64,000 bases of DNA, taken from Amoebophrya sp. A120. Lineage: Eukaryota; Sar; Dinophyceae; Syndiniales; Amoebophryaceae. Of the stretch, positions 11,947-23,700 are shown in pieces (positions within the stretch are counted from its first letter, which is position 1; every line of letters begins with the position of its first letter). Below the pieces are notes generated by a model, which searched no databases, was not told the DNA's origin, and saw nothing but the letters and a program-made list of their open reading frames with translations. The stretch covers positions 6,435,207-6,499,206 of the forward strand of contig CAJINV010000005.1 in the NCBI GenBank assembly GCA_905178155.1, read 5' to 3'. The translations under genes and the position numbers were made by a program.

Positions 11947-12663
11947 TTTTGCTTATGCTCTGCTGATTTTCATTTTCTATTTTTTTTCTCTGAAACGCAT
12001 CAAAATAAAACGACAGGGCGAAGCTGTCCCAACGCCAATTGAAGATCGTTTGACACTCTCGGACACGGATTACCACCTGTCCTGCATTCGCATAATTTTG
12101 TGTGCCTGTACTGCGTCTGCGTGGAGATCTTCGCATGACAATCTTCCACCACGAAAGACCATCGAAAAGTGGACGAAAATAACGATATCGACAGCAAGCG
12201 ACGATGGGAGCGAAGCGTCGAATCTTTTCGATCTACCTTTCCGCGACAGTACAACTTACTTGCACAAGGTCTGTGTGTCGCTCAGTACTACGTGCTCGCC
12301 ACAGAATATTACCTTTACCAGCGATGGACCGCTAAATACCATTACATTCCAGTGGTCTCCGACACCGACGGTTTAGTCTACTACTGCGACATCACGAAAA
12401 GAGATCGATCTGGCTGCACGGTTGGTGCAAAAGTAGATGCAGGCGGAACAGTTAGTATTGCTTAAGTAGTAGGTAAGGGATTATTAACAAAGGTCGACTT
12501 CGCCCTGCTCTTGTCGATGGCGCTTTTTCTCTTTGGTAGATGGCGCGGTGATTCATTTTTTCATGATGGTGACAACAGAACACGTCGTGCGTTTATTGCA
12601 TGTCAATGTATCTATCGTGTTGTTCCTGTTCCATGCGCTAAAATATATTCTCGTTGATCATAT
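11947..12663. other. Intergenic gap G5/G6
   Basis: About 700 bases. Short frames occur on both strands, but none has recognisable sequence. Confidence 0.55.
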
Positions 12664-14421
12664 TCACAGTATGCGAAACAGTAGAAAGTAAAAGAGCATC
12701 ATCAAAAAGTAGAAGAGACAACTGCATTTCGTCCTGAGATTGAGAAAGAGGTAGAAGTGCACCCCGTAGTGATTATCCAGTATGAAATTGTAAAATAACC
12801 CATACAACCCCGCGAAGAAGTAGCCGGCGGACAGGTCGGGTAACGTAAAGGAGCTGTCGCTCTTTGGAAAATGATTTGATGTCATGCTCATGTCAACTGC
12901 GGAGAGGGCGCGATGAAACTGATCAAACACTTTATCCGGAAACACCGCCAATCCCAAATTCAGCAAGTGCACGTTGAGAAAAAACGGGCTGAGATTCGCT
13001 TGCAACCACGGAACCACCGCTTTTTTCCAGTTTTTTAACCCTAAGGTTTGCAATCGGAGAACGACGATCGTCGGCACAACAACGCCCCACCAAACCGCAA
13101 CGGTGATAAAGTTCTGCGCGATGGAGGGGAAGCGGAGGAGGTGGAAGAGATTGGATGTGACCGCTAAAAGAAGCGCTTTGCTACTGAGCGGAAGGTAGTT
13201 GTTCATGTTCTCGTCGTCGTGTACTATTGCTCCTGATGTGCTGGTGGCGGAAGGCGAAGTCGTAGGAGAAGTGCTGGTAGAAGACGCAAGCACGCAAATT
13301 ACAAATCCCAACAGAATCCTGAAACTCGCAAGAGACCAGGAACACAGCGTGAAACTCGCCAGTGCCCAACGGCAGGTCGTCCAGACGTAGAGGAGAAGGG
13401 ATAGTGAGTAGAGTGTGCCGAACGCGAGAAGTGCTTGTGCCGTTTGTATTTCGATGCTCGCGTCCGTCTCTGGATGAAGTTTAGAAGGTTCTGCTGCCTG
13501 CATTGACGCCTGATGCAGCTCCATAATTCCTGGCGTAGTTGTTCCTCCCGCTGTTGTGCTTGCTATCGGCGTCTCGCAATAGAAGTAGCAATACAGGGGT
13601 AAAACCAGTAGCGCCAGGAGCTCCGCTAGGAGAAAAACCGCTAGAGGAAGCAGCGCGTACTTCTCCTTCCTCAAAAGCAAATATTCCGGGACGCCGTTGG
13701 CCTTCAGAGTGGAGCGGAAATGCTTCCCGACTTTGTGGAAGTCGAAACAGGTCTTGTTCTCGGATTTTGGTGGATGAACGGCAGCTATTCGTGATCCCGG
13801 TCGTCCTGGCTGTTGTGCATTTTTAGAAGTACCACCTTCCACTTCACTACTCTCCTCCGTCGAAGAAACTGTTGCATTCTCCTCACTGAAGTCCAGATCG
13901 AACAGCGTCGGCGGGGAGCGCCAATCGGACAGGATTTTCTGGAAGAAGGACGAGATTTTTTTATTTGCAGCATGCTGTTGGTTCGACCCCTGTGTTGAAG
14001 TTGTACCCGACTTAACTATACCGGTATTTTTGCTCGCAGTTCCTCTTCGCCGCACTGTCGCAGTGGATAATTGTGTACAGCTCTTTTGGCCTGTACTAGT
14101 ACTACTATCGCCACGTATTATAGCACCATCCTCTGCTGTAGTTGTAATCTCGTCTATCTCTTCTAGGTCCGCATTCCGATCCGCTTGGAGATTTTCCTGT
14201 ATCTTACTCCGGTTTCGGTGGCTCACCCAGGTCACGGCAATGAGGACCACCCAGTGGCAGGATTCCGGGAAATAGAGCCGCTCCATAGTTTGTGTGTGGT
14301 TGCTAATGCCGGCTGAGAGAGCAGGAGGAAAGTGCGTGTTCAAAAATCTTTTCAACAATATTTCTCCATTGAAAAGTACGTCGTAATGCTGAGCATGAGA
14401 AAGTGTCTGAGCAGAGAACAT
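12664..14421 (-). CDS. G6: multi-pass membrane protein, unknown
   Basis: A 585-residue uninterrupted frame from ATG 14421. A polar, Ser/Thr-rich N-terminal third is followed by at least six hydrophobic segments from about residue 250 on (for example LLPLAVFLLAELLALLVLP, ITVAVWWGVVVPTIVVL, AGYFFAGLYGLFYNFIL, and a hydrophobic C-terminus FLMMLFYFLLFRIL). The last three helices loosely recall the layout of AIG1/ADTRP hydrolases, but I cannot see the family's catalytic His motif, so I do not assign it. No introner. Confidence 0.75.
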   Translation of the reverse strand: MFSAQTLSHAQHYDVLFNGEILLKRFLNTHFPPALSAGISNHTQTMERLYFPESCHWVVLIAVTWVSHRNRSKIQENLQADRNADLEEIDEITTTAEDGAIIRGDSSTSTGQKSCTQLSTATVRRRGTASKNTGIVKSGTTSTQGSNQQHAANKKISSFFQKILSDWRSPPTLFDLDFSEENATVSSTEESSEVEGGTSKNAQQPGRPGSRIAAVHPPKSENKTCFDFHKVGKHFRSTLKANGVPEYLLLRKEKYALLPLAVFLLAELLALLVLPLYCYFYCETPIASTTAGGTTTPGIMELHQASMQAAEPSKLHPETDASIEIQTAQALLAFGTLYSLSLLLYVWTTCRWALASFTLCSWSLASFRILLGFVICVLASSTSTSPTTSPSATSTSGAIVHDDENMNNYLPLSSKALLLAVTSNLFHLLRFPSIAQNFITVAVWWGVVVPTIVVLRLQTLGLKNWKKAVVPWLQANLSPFFLNVHLLNLGLAVFPDKVFDQFHRALSAVDMSMTSNHFPKSDSSFTLPDLSAGYFFAGLYGLFYNFILDNHYGVHFYLFLNLRTKCSCLFYFLMMLFYFLLFRIL

Positions 14422-15321
14422 GTAGTCCGCTCAGCGGAAAATTCTACTTTCTAATGATAGCTACGAATTTCTATGCGTGGGTGGGAAAAAATTATAGATA
14501 CGTATGAAGTGGTGAGGTCCTGCAGTTCGTTATTTTTCCTTGAGAAGTCGTGAGAATGAAAGCTGATGGTTCACCCCGACACGACGTACTCTCACTCAAG
14601 ACCTTCGCGCAAGGATGTCTGTTGCACTTCTTATTTAGACTTAAAGTCAGTACGACTACTATCTTGTAGCCCCAGATCTTCCAAAATATGCCTGGTGACT
14701 ACAACCGGAAAAAATGGACCGACATGTATTTTTGGACCACACTCTGCCGCTCGTGTCTCTCGCCTGCCCCTTCGCATGCAACATTCCCTGAAGAATTGAA
14801 GGAAGTGTGCTGAGCACCAGTCCGTGTGGAATTGCAAAACGGAAGAGAACAGAACGAGGGTATTTTTCGAGCAGAAATAAAAGGCACAGAGGACAAACAC
14901 TTCGTGGCCCGAAGCGTTGCTACTTAACTGCTGCTGCTTGTACTACAACCAACTATCTCTTTTATTCAGATGAGTAACGTAGTGTCTTTTTTATTCGTAC
15001 AAACATACATTGCAAATCGAAATTGTCGCGCTTTTGAAAAAAAGAAAACAAAGTTCCATGGTTGTTTTCAAGCTTCGTTTTTATTCCCTCTGGCTACAAG
15101 GATGCCGTAGAATTTTGCCGTAGAAGTTTTAAAAAAACACACAACTAAGTAGTTTGTGAAAGGACCACGACCTCAGGCTGCCGCAAATCCATAAAGCTTT
15201 TACTTGAAAAATTCCAACATCATGACGAGGAAACATGCAATCTTGAAAGTTAGACGAGCACCAGCACATCATACTGCCAGCGTACTCACACAATTTCCAT
15301 CAAACTCCAAACTCCCCTCTC
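14422..15321. other. Intergenic gap G6/G7
   Basis: About 900 bases, AT-rich toward the G7 side, no feature recognised. Confidence 0.55.
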
Positions 15322-16499
15322 CTACCCCGCAAACGTTTCCCCATCAGTTTCTTTCCACAAATGGTCGCATTTCAGGCAGCGCAGAGTGATCACGGGTTCG
15401 TCGCTCTGATCCTCTTTCCGGTGCGTGCCAACGGTCGCGAGCATCAGAATCTCCTCGCTGTTGTTGCATTTCGGGCAGTTATGAGAGTGCGCAACCTCTC
15501 CTCCCCCTCATTTGTCATGCGAAATGCCAAATCCAGTCGCTTTCCTGTGGCACTGTTTGCATGACAAATTTCGAAAGCCCAAACAGTTCTACAGTTGGCA
15601 CTTAAATTTGTCATGCATAGGCTCAACGTGTGCTGGTGTTTGTATTGCTGTTCATGCAACACGCATGAGGGGGAAGGAAATTGCAATTGTGCATTCTCAT
15701 AGCAGTGGTAATAACTGTTTTTCGCAACTTTGGTCCATCTCGGATCGTCCCGCGGGTCAATCGCCATCGCTTCTTGTAGGACTTTCTCCTCCAGATTTGT
15801 TCGTTTCGCGGTCATTTCCTCGGATTCTAACTCTGCTTGTGAGAGGAAACAGAGATTATAGCAGCTCTGGACGTTGATTTTGTTAGTCGTTTTGTTGAAG
15901 CAGCTTTGGTTGGTTTTCTCCACTAATGTCTTGTTGCTGCGGAAGAACTGCACTAATCTCCGGTACTCGATCTGGTACTCACTGTACTCCTGTTTGGTCA
16001 GCATTTTGGACGAGTTCGGGGCAGAGGGGACTACTGGCTTATTTTTCTCCGTAAAAACCGCTTTGTCGCACAGCCCGCGCTCCACTTCCACCGCGATGGG
16101 CTTCAGTAGCCCTTTCGTGGTCAGGTTCTCAATCACCTTCTTCCTCCTCTCGTCCTGGGGGAGGTGGGTGGTTTGCTGCATGGGTTGATTTTGGGATGAC
16201 GTTGATGTGACTGCCTGTTTACTGTTGCCGCTGGTGCTGTTTGGCGCATTCGAAGCCGAGGTTTGGGTCGTTCTCCGCGGACTTCTTAAGCGCACAGGCT
16301 GAGCAGCGGACGATCCTGCAGGACCTCCTCCGGGGCCTTGAAGATTATTTCTCGATCCAGCTAGACCAGCACTGGTTGTACCGGCAGGACGGGCTGCTGC
16401 AGCCCGCTTGCTCTGCTGGTCCTGTGAAGTAGTGGTCGTCGGGTCCGCCATCTTCTTGGACATAGATGTGCTTTGGTCCGCAAGCACGGCCATTACCAT
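15322..16499 (-). CDS. G7: TFIIS-like transcription elongation factor
   Basis: Exons 15702..16499 and 15322..15474 sum to 951 nt (316 residues; human TCEA1 is 301). Residues about 100-235 resemble the TFIIS central, RNA polymerase II-binding domain, with the hallmark SEEMTAKRTNLEEKVLQEA near its end. Residues 266-302 form a zinc ribbon: C266-P-K-C269 and C299-L-K-C302, with the acidic hairpin QSDEP (D291, E292) that in TFIIS reaches the polymerase active site to stimulate transcript cleavage. The N-terminus is low-complexity rather than the usual LW domain. The introner interrupts the DNA right after the codon for C266. Likely nuclear, rescuing backtracked polymerase. Confidence 0.88.
15480..15701. 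mobile_element. Introner B in G7 (zinc ribbon)
   Basis: Ends TATGAGAGTGCGCAAC and, inverted, TATGAGAATGCACAATTG, with exact GCAGT flanks. Excision with one GCAGT yields YYHC|PKCNN, rebuilding the CxxC of the zinc ribbon. Confidence 0.95.
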
Positions 16500-17794
16500 A
16501 ATCTGCTTGATGTTTTAGACCTCCTGCAAAACGACCTGCACTTGTTTTCGCGAATAGAATAAATCAGTTTATGGTCCTGTGTGAAATTACTACAAGCGGT
16601 TTAAAATCTGTTCATTTTTGGCTGCTATGTATGTCCATGTTCTTTACAGGTGGTCTCCAAACTTCGGCGTCACTGGAATTTGATTCAACAAGAAGTGATC
16701 ATATCCAGAGAAGTAACTACAGTGCTCTATCTGTTAAGATGAGGGCGCTATCCTCCAGTTTCATGGCCCAGCTGCTCTCCCTAGAAGTGGCCAAGTGCTC
16801 CATGCGGATATTATTGAGAGCGACCCGCTAGTAAGTACTTATTCCGGAGCGCGCGGTAAGAACTCTCTCGTCAAGTGAAGAAGTCTATGCTCAGGTGAAT
16901 TATCATGTGCTGCGACGGTTCTGACAAGTCAGCATCGACGGAAGTAGACACCAGTTAGACGACTTGGACTGCAGCTATAATGTGCTTCAGCATCGTGTAG
17001 GTACTCAATCCTGAACAAATTTTTTGTCCCTCATCGGAGCTGCACCCAGACAAGCTTGACAATTGCAGCTCCAGGTGGCAACAGGCAGGGAAATAACCAT
17101 TTAGGTTTCGGGTTCTGGGAGTGAATCTGGTGCCACGAGTTAAGGTAAAAAAACTGAAGGTTAAGATTTTTCTTGCAGGATATGCTACCTTTCTTCTCGG
17201 TTCTTGGGGTACTGATTACGGATAGCTTCAAAGTTTCATTCGTGGAGGGAATTTTTCTTGATGGAAAAGGGATACAGACTTCCTTGTAGTACTTGCTTAA
17301 ACTAAGTTGATAAAAATGAACCTGAGGGTATCAAAATTTGGTGATCTTGCATATGGTACTTCCTTGTACTCGGATAAAAATTTAAGGTAAAAATAGAATG
17401 CAATTTTAGAAAAGAGACATCAAATCCGCACTGCTTGGAGTGCTGTTTTATCTTCAGACAAAGCTGCTATAATTTTGGACATGATTATAATCGTAAAACC
17501 TATACTTGTGAATTTTTGTGAATTAAGCTATTTGACGCGTGTTAGATATTACAAAGCAAAACCAGATAGTTGTGAATGTGATAAAACGATAAAGGGACAA
17601 ATGTTGAAAAAAAATAAATGCCTAGAAGTCATTTGAAAAGGCCGCAACGCCTCGCACTGAGCGAGGACAGTAGCTAGCCTGCTCTGTGACTGTGTGCATC
17701 ATGATCAGAAAAGAAACATCAACAGATGATTTTACGACTCTTTAGTAGTTCAGTCTACCTGAATAAGTGCACTTCCTCCGCTTGGTGGACATGT
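16500..17794. other. Intergenic gap G7/G8
   Basis: About 1.3 kb. From about 17280 to 17640 it is clearly AT-rich compared with the genes. No coding or element signal. Confidence 0.55.
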
Positions 17795-20700
17795 TCAACC
17801 GACGACCGCTTTCCCCTGTTCATCCGTGACTTTCACCCACTTCCCCTGCTGATTTTTCCGCCTATTCCGCGCCCGTTTCCCGCCCCGTCTCCCCCTGTGC
17901 CTTTTCTTCGCCCGCTGGAAAATTGGGTGTTGCTTCCCGTCGTTCCCGGTGACAGCAGATTTCCTGCTCACTTGGCAGTCATCTCCCTGCTCCAAAGCCC
18001 ACTTAATCGCCTCGGACAAAGTTACGGTTTGATGCGCTAAGTCGACCCCGACGGGGTGTAAATCCGCGAAGAAGATTTCCGCGTGCTCATCATCCGTCGG
18101 CAAGCCCCAATTTCGAAACGTCGCGAGCAGTTTTTTAAACAAATTCATGTCGATCTTGTCGTCAAAAGCGTCAGGGATCAGGATGAAATCGTCGTCGGAA
18201 GTTGAAGTGTCCATAGCAGAATTTTCCGTATTCGTTTTCACGTTCTGCTCGTGGACGTTCCGGACTTTAATCTCGTAGAACAACTGCGAGGCGTCGTACA
18301 AATAGAACAACAACGCGTAGAACCCGTCATACCGCAGTTCGTCGATATCATCCTCGTCATTCCCACTTTCATTGAAACCAAACTCCTCGGCCGCGTGGTC
18401 GAATGCCGCGAACAAAGTTTCGTTCCCCAATGGTAATTCCAGTCGGAAATTCATGATTTGCGGCAGTTTCACGACGTCTTCCCGTTTCAGGATCAAATCG
18501 TCTTCATCCTCCGACCCGGAATGGTAGTTATCGTCCCTATCCGACAAGTCCCCATTCGGTTTCACTTCAGAATTCTTCGTCGCAAGTTTCTTGAAAATTG
18601 CATCCCGCTTTTTCTCATCGGCGTCGTCGGATTCTAGTGGGAGGACTGCAAGGAAGCGGACCCAATTTTGAAACAGATTGTGGTGGTGGTCGACAACCTC
18701 AGGTTGTTGTGTGGGAGGAACGGTGGGTTGTTCTGCAGTGGCTTTGTCTTTCTCACCATCAGCTGCAGTGGTCTGTGAAGTTCTCGGTTTTTTCCCGTGC
18801 GTCTGAATTCCGTTTTCCGCGTTTTTCAAATGAACGTTGTCATGTAAAGCGTCCAACATGTCCTCCGAAACTTCTTTATGTCGTTCCCACTCGACCACGA
18901 TCTCCCCCATTTCTCCGCCCGATTCCTCGTTAACCACTTTCAAAACCACCTGTTTCGCCCGTTTCAAAAACGCGCCGGAGGAATCTTTCCGGACTTTGAG
19001 TTTGCAAGACCCGATTAACTTCTCCTGCACGAAGCTGTCGCGCATCAGTTCCAACGGGGATGATTTTTTGTTCTCGTCTGCGTTTTCTGGTGCTGCGGTT
19101 CCCTCATTATCCTTCGAGAAATACAGCGGGCTTTCCCAAACTTCAAACACCACCTCACTGGCCCCTGGGTGCGGGAACATCAGAGTCATCTTCCAATCCG
19201 GATTTGCGGTGTTCGGGATGACATGCGTGTGTTTCTCCTCGGTGCCGAAAATCACCTTTACAAAAGTGTTCAGCGCCTGGAATTTCGAGGGCGTGGTCGA
19301 AACCAATTTCGTCGCACGTAAGACTGAGACTTCCCCCATGTCGGGGAGTTTCGACTTGTCCAGTAACTGCGCTGCTTGCTTCACGGTTTTTAACGATTTG
19401 GTGACAATGTTCACGTTTTTCTTGAATTTCTCCAGAGCGGGGGATTTCTTCACGGATAGGGACTTTGCAGCCAAGTCAGCGGAGGTCGTATTTAAAGTTG
19501 ATTCACCGGGCAACCTCTCCGCGGCGGAATCCCTCGCGGCAATCTGTTCCGCAAATTTTTGTGCCAATTCTTGGTCTTGCACAGACGGCCCGCGGTGCTT
19601 TTCTTCAAGAACCCGCTTCTCTTCCTCCTCCTTCTCTTCGATTTGGAGTTTCAGCAATTTTGCGATCTCCACATCCTCATCATGAGGTCCCCTTTTCTCC
19701 TGTTCTTCCTGTTGGTCGGCGATTTGCTTTTGCAAATCCTCCGCGATCTTCACATCCGTGACCGACGGCCCGCGGTTCTGCTCCTCTTTCTCCCGAGATT
19801 CAATCACTTGGGACAGTTGCTTCGCGAGCAGAATGTCTCTCTTGCTCGGGCCTCTCTGCTTTTGCTGCGCGGCGGTTTCGGGGTCAGCGGATGATGCAGC
19901 TGCTTCGTCGGTATTGTAGTCGAGCATGTCGGCGAATTCGCCTGCATCTTTACCATCTGTCTTTTGATCCGTAGAAGAACTGCCAGCCGCGGCAGAAACC
20001 GCAGCGCCCGCACTCCCGGCTAGATCAGTGACAGCATCGTAGATCTTTTTCGACTCATCCGACACCGCTTCGATGACTCTCGGACTCAACTCTCTCGCAG
20101 ATTCTGCAACCGAATGGGCGCTATCAAATGCAAAAAGTTCTGGGTCTGGAAGAATTCGAGATTTGTCATGCAGTTTTGCCTGACCCGGATTGTCTGGCAT
20201 GCACGCCCTAGCATCACAGATTTCGAGCAGGTCTCCCAATGCCTAATACGCATGACAAATCCCCTCTTTCGGTAACAAGAAGCCGGGCCTTTTGCTGGCC
20301 ATGCATGACAGAATTTCTCATGATGTAGAATTCGCATCACAAGTTCGGATCCTTCCAGACCCAGACATTTTTGCAATTGATAAGCGCGCTGGTTCATCCA
20401 CTCCCGGATTTTTCCCAGGCGCGCAGCCTATGCATTGCAAAAATGTCTGGGTCTGGAAGATTGGTAGGTTTGTCATGCAGGTTTTCCATGACCCACGCGG
20501 TCTGTCATGCACGGCCTAGCATGACAGGTTCTGTGAGACCTCTATCATGCCGCTCTTGCATGAGAAACTGCCTCTAAACTTGATCAAAAGTGGGCAGCAT
20601 TTGGTAATCATGCAACACAGATTTTTGCGTGATTCAGATTTAGCATGACAAGTTACACTCTTCCAGACCCAGACATATTTGCAATCCATACAGCCCCAGT

Positions 20701-23700
20701 CATCGCCACGTTGGTCAAAGTGTAGATGTTTTTGGTGCTTTTTCTCGTTGCGTCCTCGGCGCCGACACTGTCTCGCGGATTATTGTTCTTCGCAGCTGAA
20801 ATGGACGAAGCGACCGCGAGTTGGTCCTTCAGGTCCAAATCTGCCTCCTGTACGTACTCCATCTCATCCTGGATATGCTCCATATTGAATTTCACCGAAG
20901 ATCTCTTCGACGCGTTACTGCTCGCTGCGTCCGTCAATACTGCATTATTAGCAGCAGCATTATCGTCGTCTTGACCACCTCCTGCAAGAACTGTCCTGTT
21001 TCCGTCGGATTCTAGGTTCATCTTGTTCATGCTGTGTCCCACGCCGGAGGACACTCGTTTTTTGTCCTTATCGTAGATTTTTTCCTCCGCCTCCGCCATC
21101 TTCTTCGAGGAAACATCACTTAATTGCAAATCGTTCTGCAAACTCGAGCTTAGGCCAGACAAAGCGTTTTCCTCTCCGATTTTACTCTCTTTCAAATCCA
21201 ACAACTGCTGCGCCGCCCCGTAGCTGATCCTTACCCCGGAGCTGCTGATCGCCCCTTCAGAGCGGTTGAGGACCTCTTTACTGGATTTACGCGCCTCCGA
21301 GTTTATTTCTTTCACTAATGATTCCCGGATCGTGTTGGACACAGCGGCGATCGTGGCGTTATGCTGGCTTTTTGTGATATCACCGTTGTCATCCGCATTT
21401 TCATCCTCGTCGTCGTCCAGACTCAAGAAATCTGAATGCGCAACCGTCATGTAAACATCCTGCATGAACGTTTTTCGCGCTTGCTTCTCGGTTTCAGTCA
21501 GAGCCGCCGAATAATTGTCGTGCTCCTCTCTTGCGGAGGAACTGCTGATAGCATTCGAAGGTAGTACTAGCGAAGAAGTAGTCCCCACAGCGGGGGCAGA
21601 ACTACTCGGGAAAGAGATTTCTTCCGTGGCTTCCTCCCCTGCAAGATTGATTTTCACGCCCTTGGCACCACCAGCACCTGGTGCTAATGAATCTGGTGCT
21701 TCGACGTCAGCTGCATCTTCTTCTTTCGTGATATCTACCACCTGTTTCGAGAGTCTCTTGTGTTTCTCCTTGTCGATGGCCTCGTCGACGTTGAATATTT
21801 GGAATTGCTTCTGATCGGCGTCGTCGTCCGCATTTTTGTCGTCTTCATCTGGTGCAATGGTTTGCTGGGACAAAGGATATAAACCGTCAGCCGGACCATT
21901 ACCGCTGCTCACCACGTTTGATATTTTCCCCGCTACAACACTCCCCCGCGACGATCTCCTGCCCAGAATCCCCGCAACCGATTCTCCTTCCTGCGCCGCC
22001 ATTGCGGCAGATTTCCGTACCGACTTCAGCTGCTGCTTCCGGTTTCTTTCCGCCACCGTCAGTTCCCCATAGTGGCTGTCTTCCGACTCCGTTTTGTCCT
22101 CCTCTTTCGGAATGGTTTCCGTGACGGATTGCCGCAGCGTTGCGCTCGCAGCATCCTTTGCAGTCGTCGTCGTGTCTTTTTCGGAAGACGCCGACACGAT
22201 CGTGCCAGCCAGTAATGGAGTTGGGTGCAAATCCCGGATTTTTTGCATCTGCTCTAGTTCCTCAGCCGTTGGGATCGACAGTGCGGAATCGGCGATCCCA
22301 AACAGCTCTTTGGACTGAATGTTCGCCAGAGCGCGGTGCAAGTTCATCGGCTGCAGCAAGTTCGCGTTCTGGTTGTGTTGCGCGTGCAGCATCTGTATGG
22401 ATTGCAAATATGTCTGGGTCTGGAAACTTGTAATGCTAAAAGTCAATGGTAGACGCACTGCAATACGCAGCTATGCATGACAAATTTTTTGGCTCCAATG
22501 TCTTACGTATTCCGCATGGCAAACTGCGTTTTTGCATGACAGGCAAGAGGGCCTTTTCGTGCCTATGCAACACAGATGCTCGAGTCATGCCAGACAAGCA
22601 TGACAAACTTGCACTCTTCCAGACCCAGACATTTTTGCATTTGATAATCTGCGTGTGGTCTTTCATCTGGGAGAATTCCAACTTCCGGAGATACTCAATC
22701 TGTTGCACCTGCTCCTTCGTGGGCTGCTCGATTTCGAAGGCAGCATCAGTGGTGGAACTGGGTGGAACAGCAGGAGCTACATTTGTAGTCAACACTTCAG
22801 AAGAGACTGCCGCGGCCGCGGCCGCAGCAGCACCTGGACTGCTGCGCGGTGAAGTCGCTGTAACTCCACCCCCGGCACCTCCCTGCTGCAAAAACCCACT
22901 CGCCGGCAGTTTTCCCTGCTTCGCCTTCAACGCTCCTGTCGCGGCTAGTTGCGCGTTATTCTGCAGGTAGTTTTCTTTCGAGCGAATCGGCTCGGGGTAA
23001 GGCTTCGGCGGGGTTTGCTGGTTTATGGCGAGGGCTTGGGACGATGCGGTTCTTGCACCATCCTGTGGCAAGTTGTTCTCCAGGAGAATCTGCTGGATCT
23101 GCAGCTCATGCTCCGATAGCTGCATCTGTTCTTTCTGCGCCGAGACATTTGTCGTAGTTGTTCCTGCAGCCGCGGCTGCGTTGGCCGCTCGAAGGGACCC
23201 AGGAGCAGGAGCGGAAGTTGTAGATCCCGCTTTAATTGCATTACCGGCTTTGCCGGCGAGAACAAGAGGCTCACTTCCTTCCTCCTCCACTGGTTGCAGC
23301 GGTACGAAGTTCATGTTGACCGTTTGGCTCGCATACTGCTGGCTCTCCTCCCCAAACAAGCGCGAAGGTGCCATTTTCTGCAGCTGCTGTTGCTGTGCTT
23401 GTTGCACGACCCGATTGTTGCTCTTCACATCCATCGTCGCAGGTCCTGCTTGAATCGCCGCGACAGACGGAGATGATCCACCAACCGCCGCCGACGTTGA
23501 CGTCCCGCTAAAATCACTCGTTCCAAGCAACACCGCAAGCAAATCTTCCGCGGTTGCCAACTCATGGTACTTGATCGGCCATTTTCGTTCCAATCTCCGG
23601 ACCACCTCCTGCCGCTCCCGGTATAACAAATCACACACATTGACGCAGTTTTTCTTCAACAAATTCACAAACTGGTCCATCTGGAGCTCAATCGTCGTCA

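Noticed and set aside
20147-20560. Regularly spaced GCATGACA motifs that could suggest a CRISPR-like array
   Set aside because: Copies are degenerate, in both orientations, unevenly spaced and confined to introners in a eukaryotic gene.
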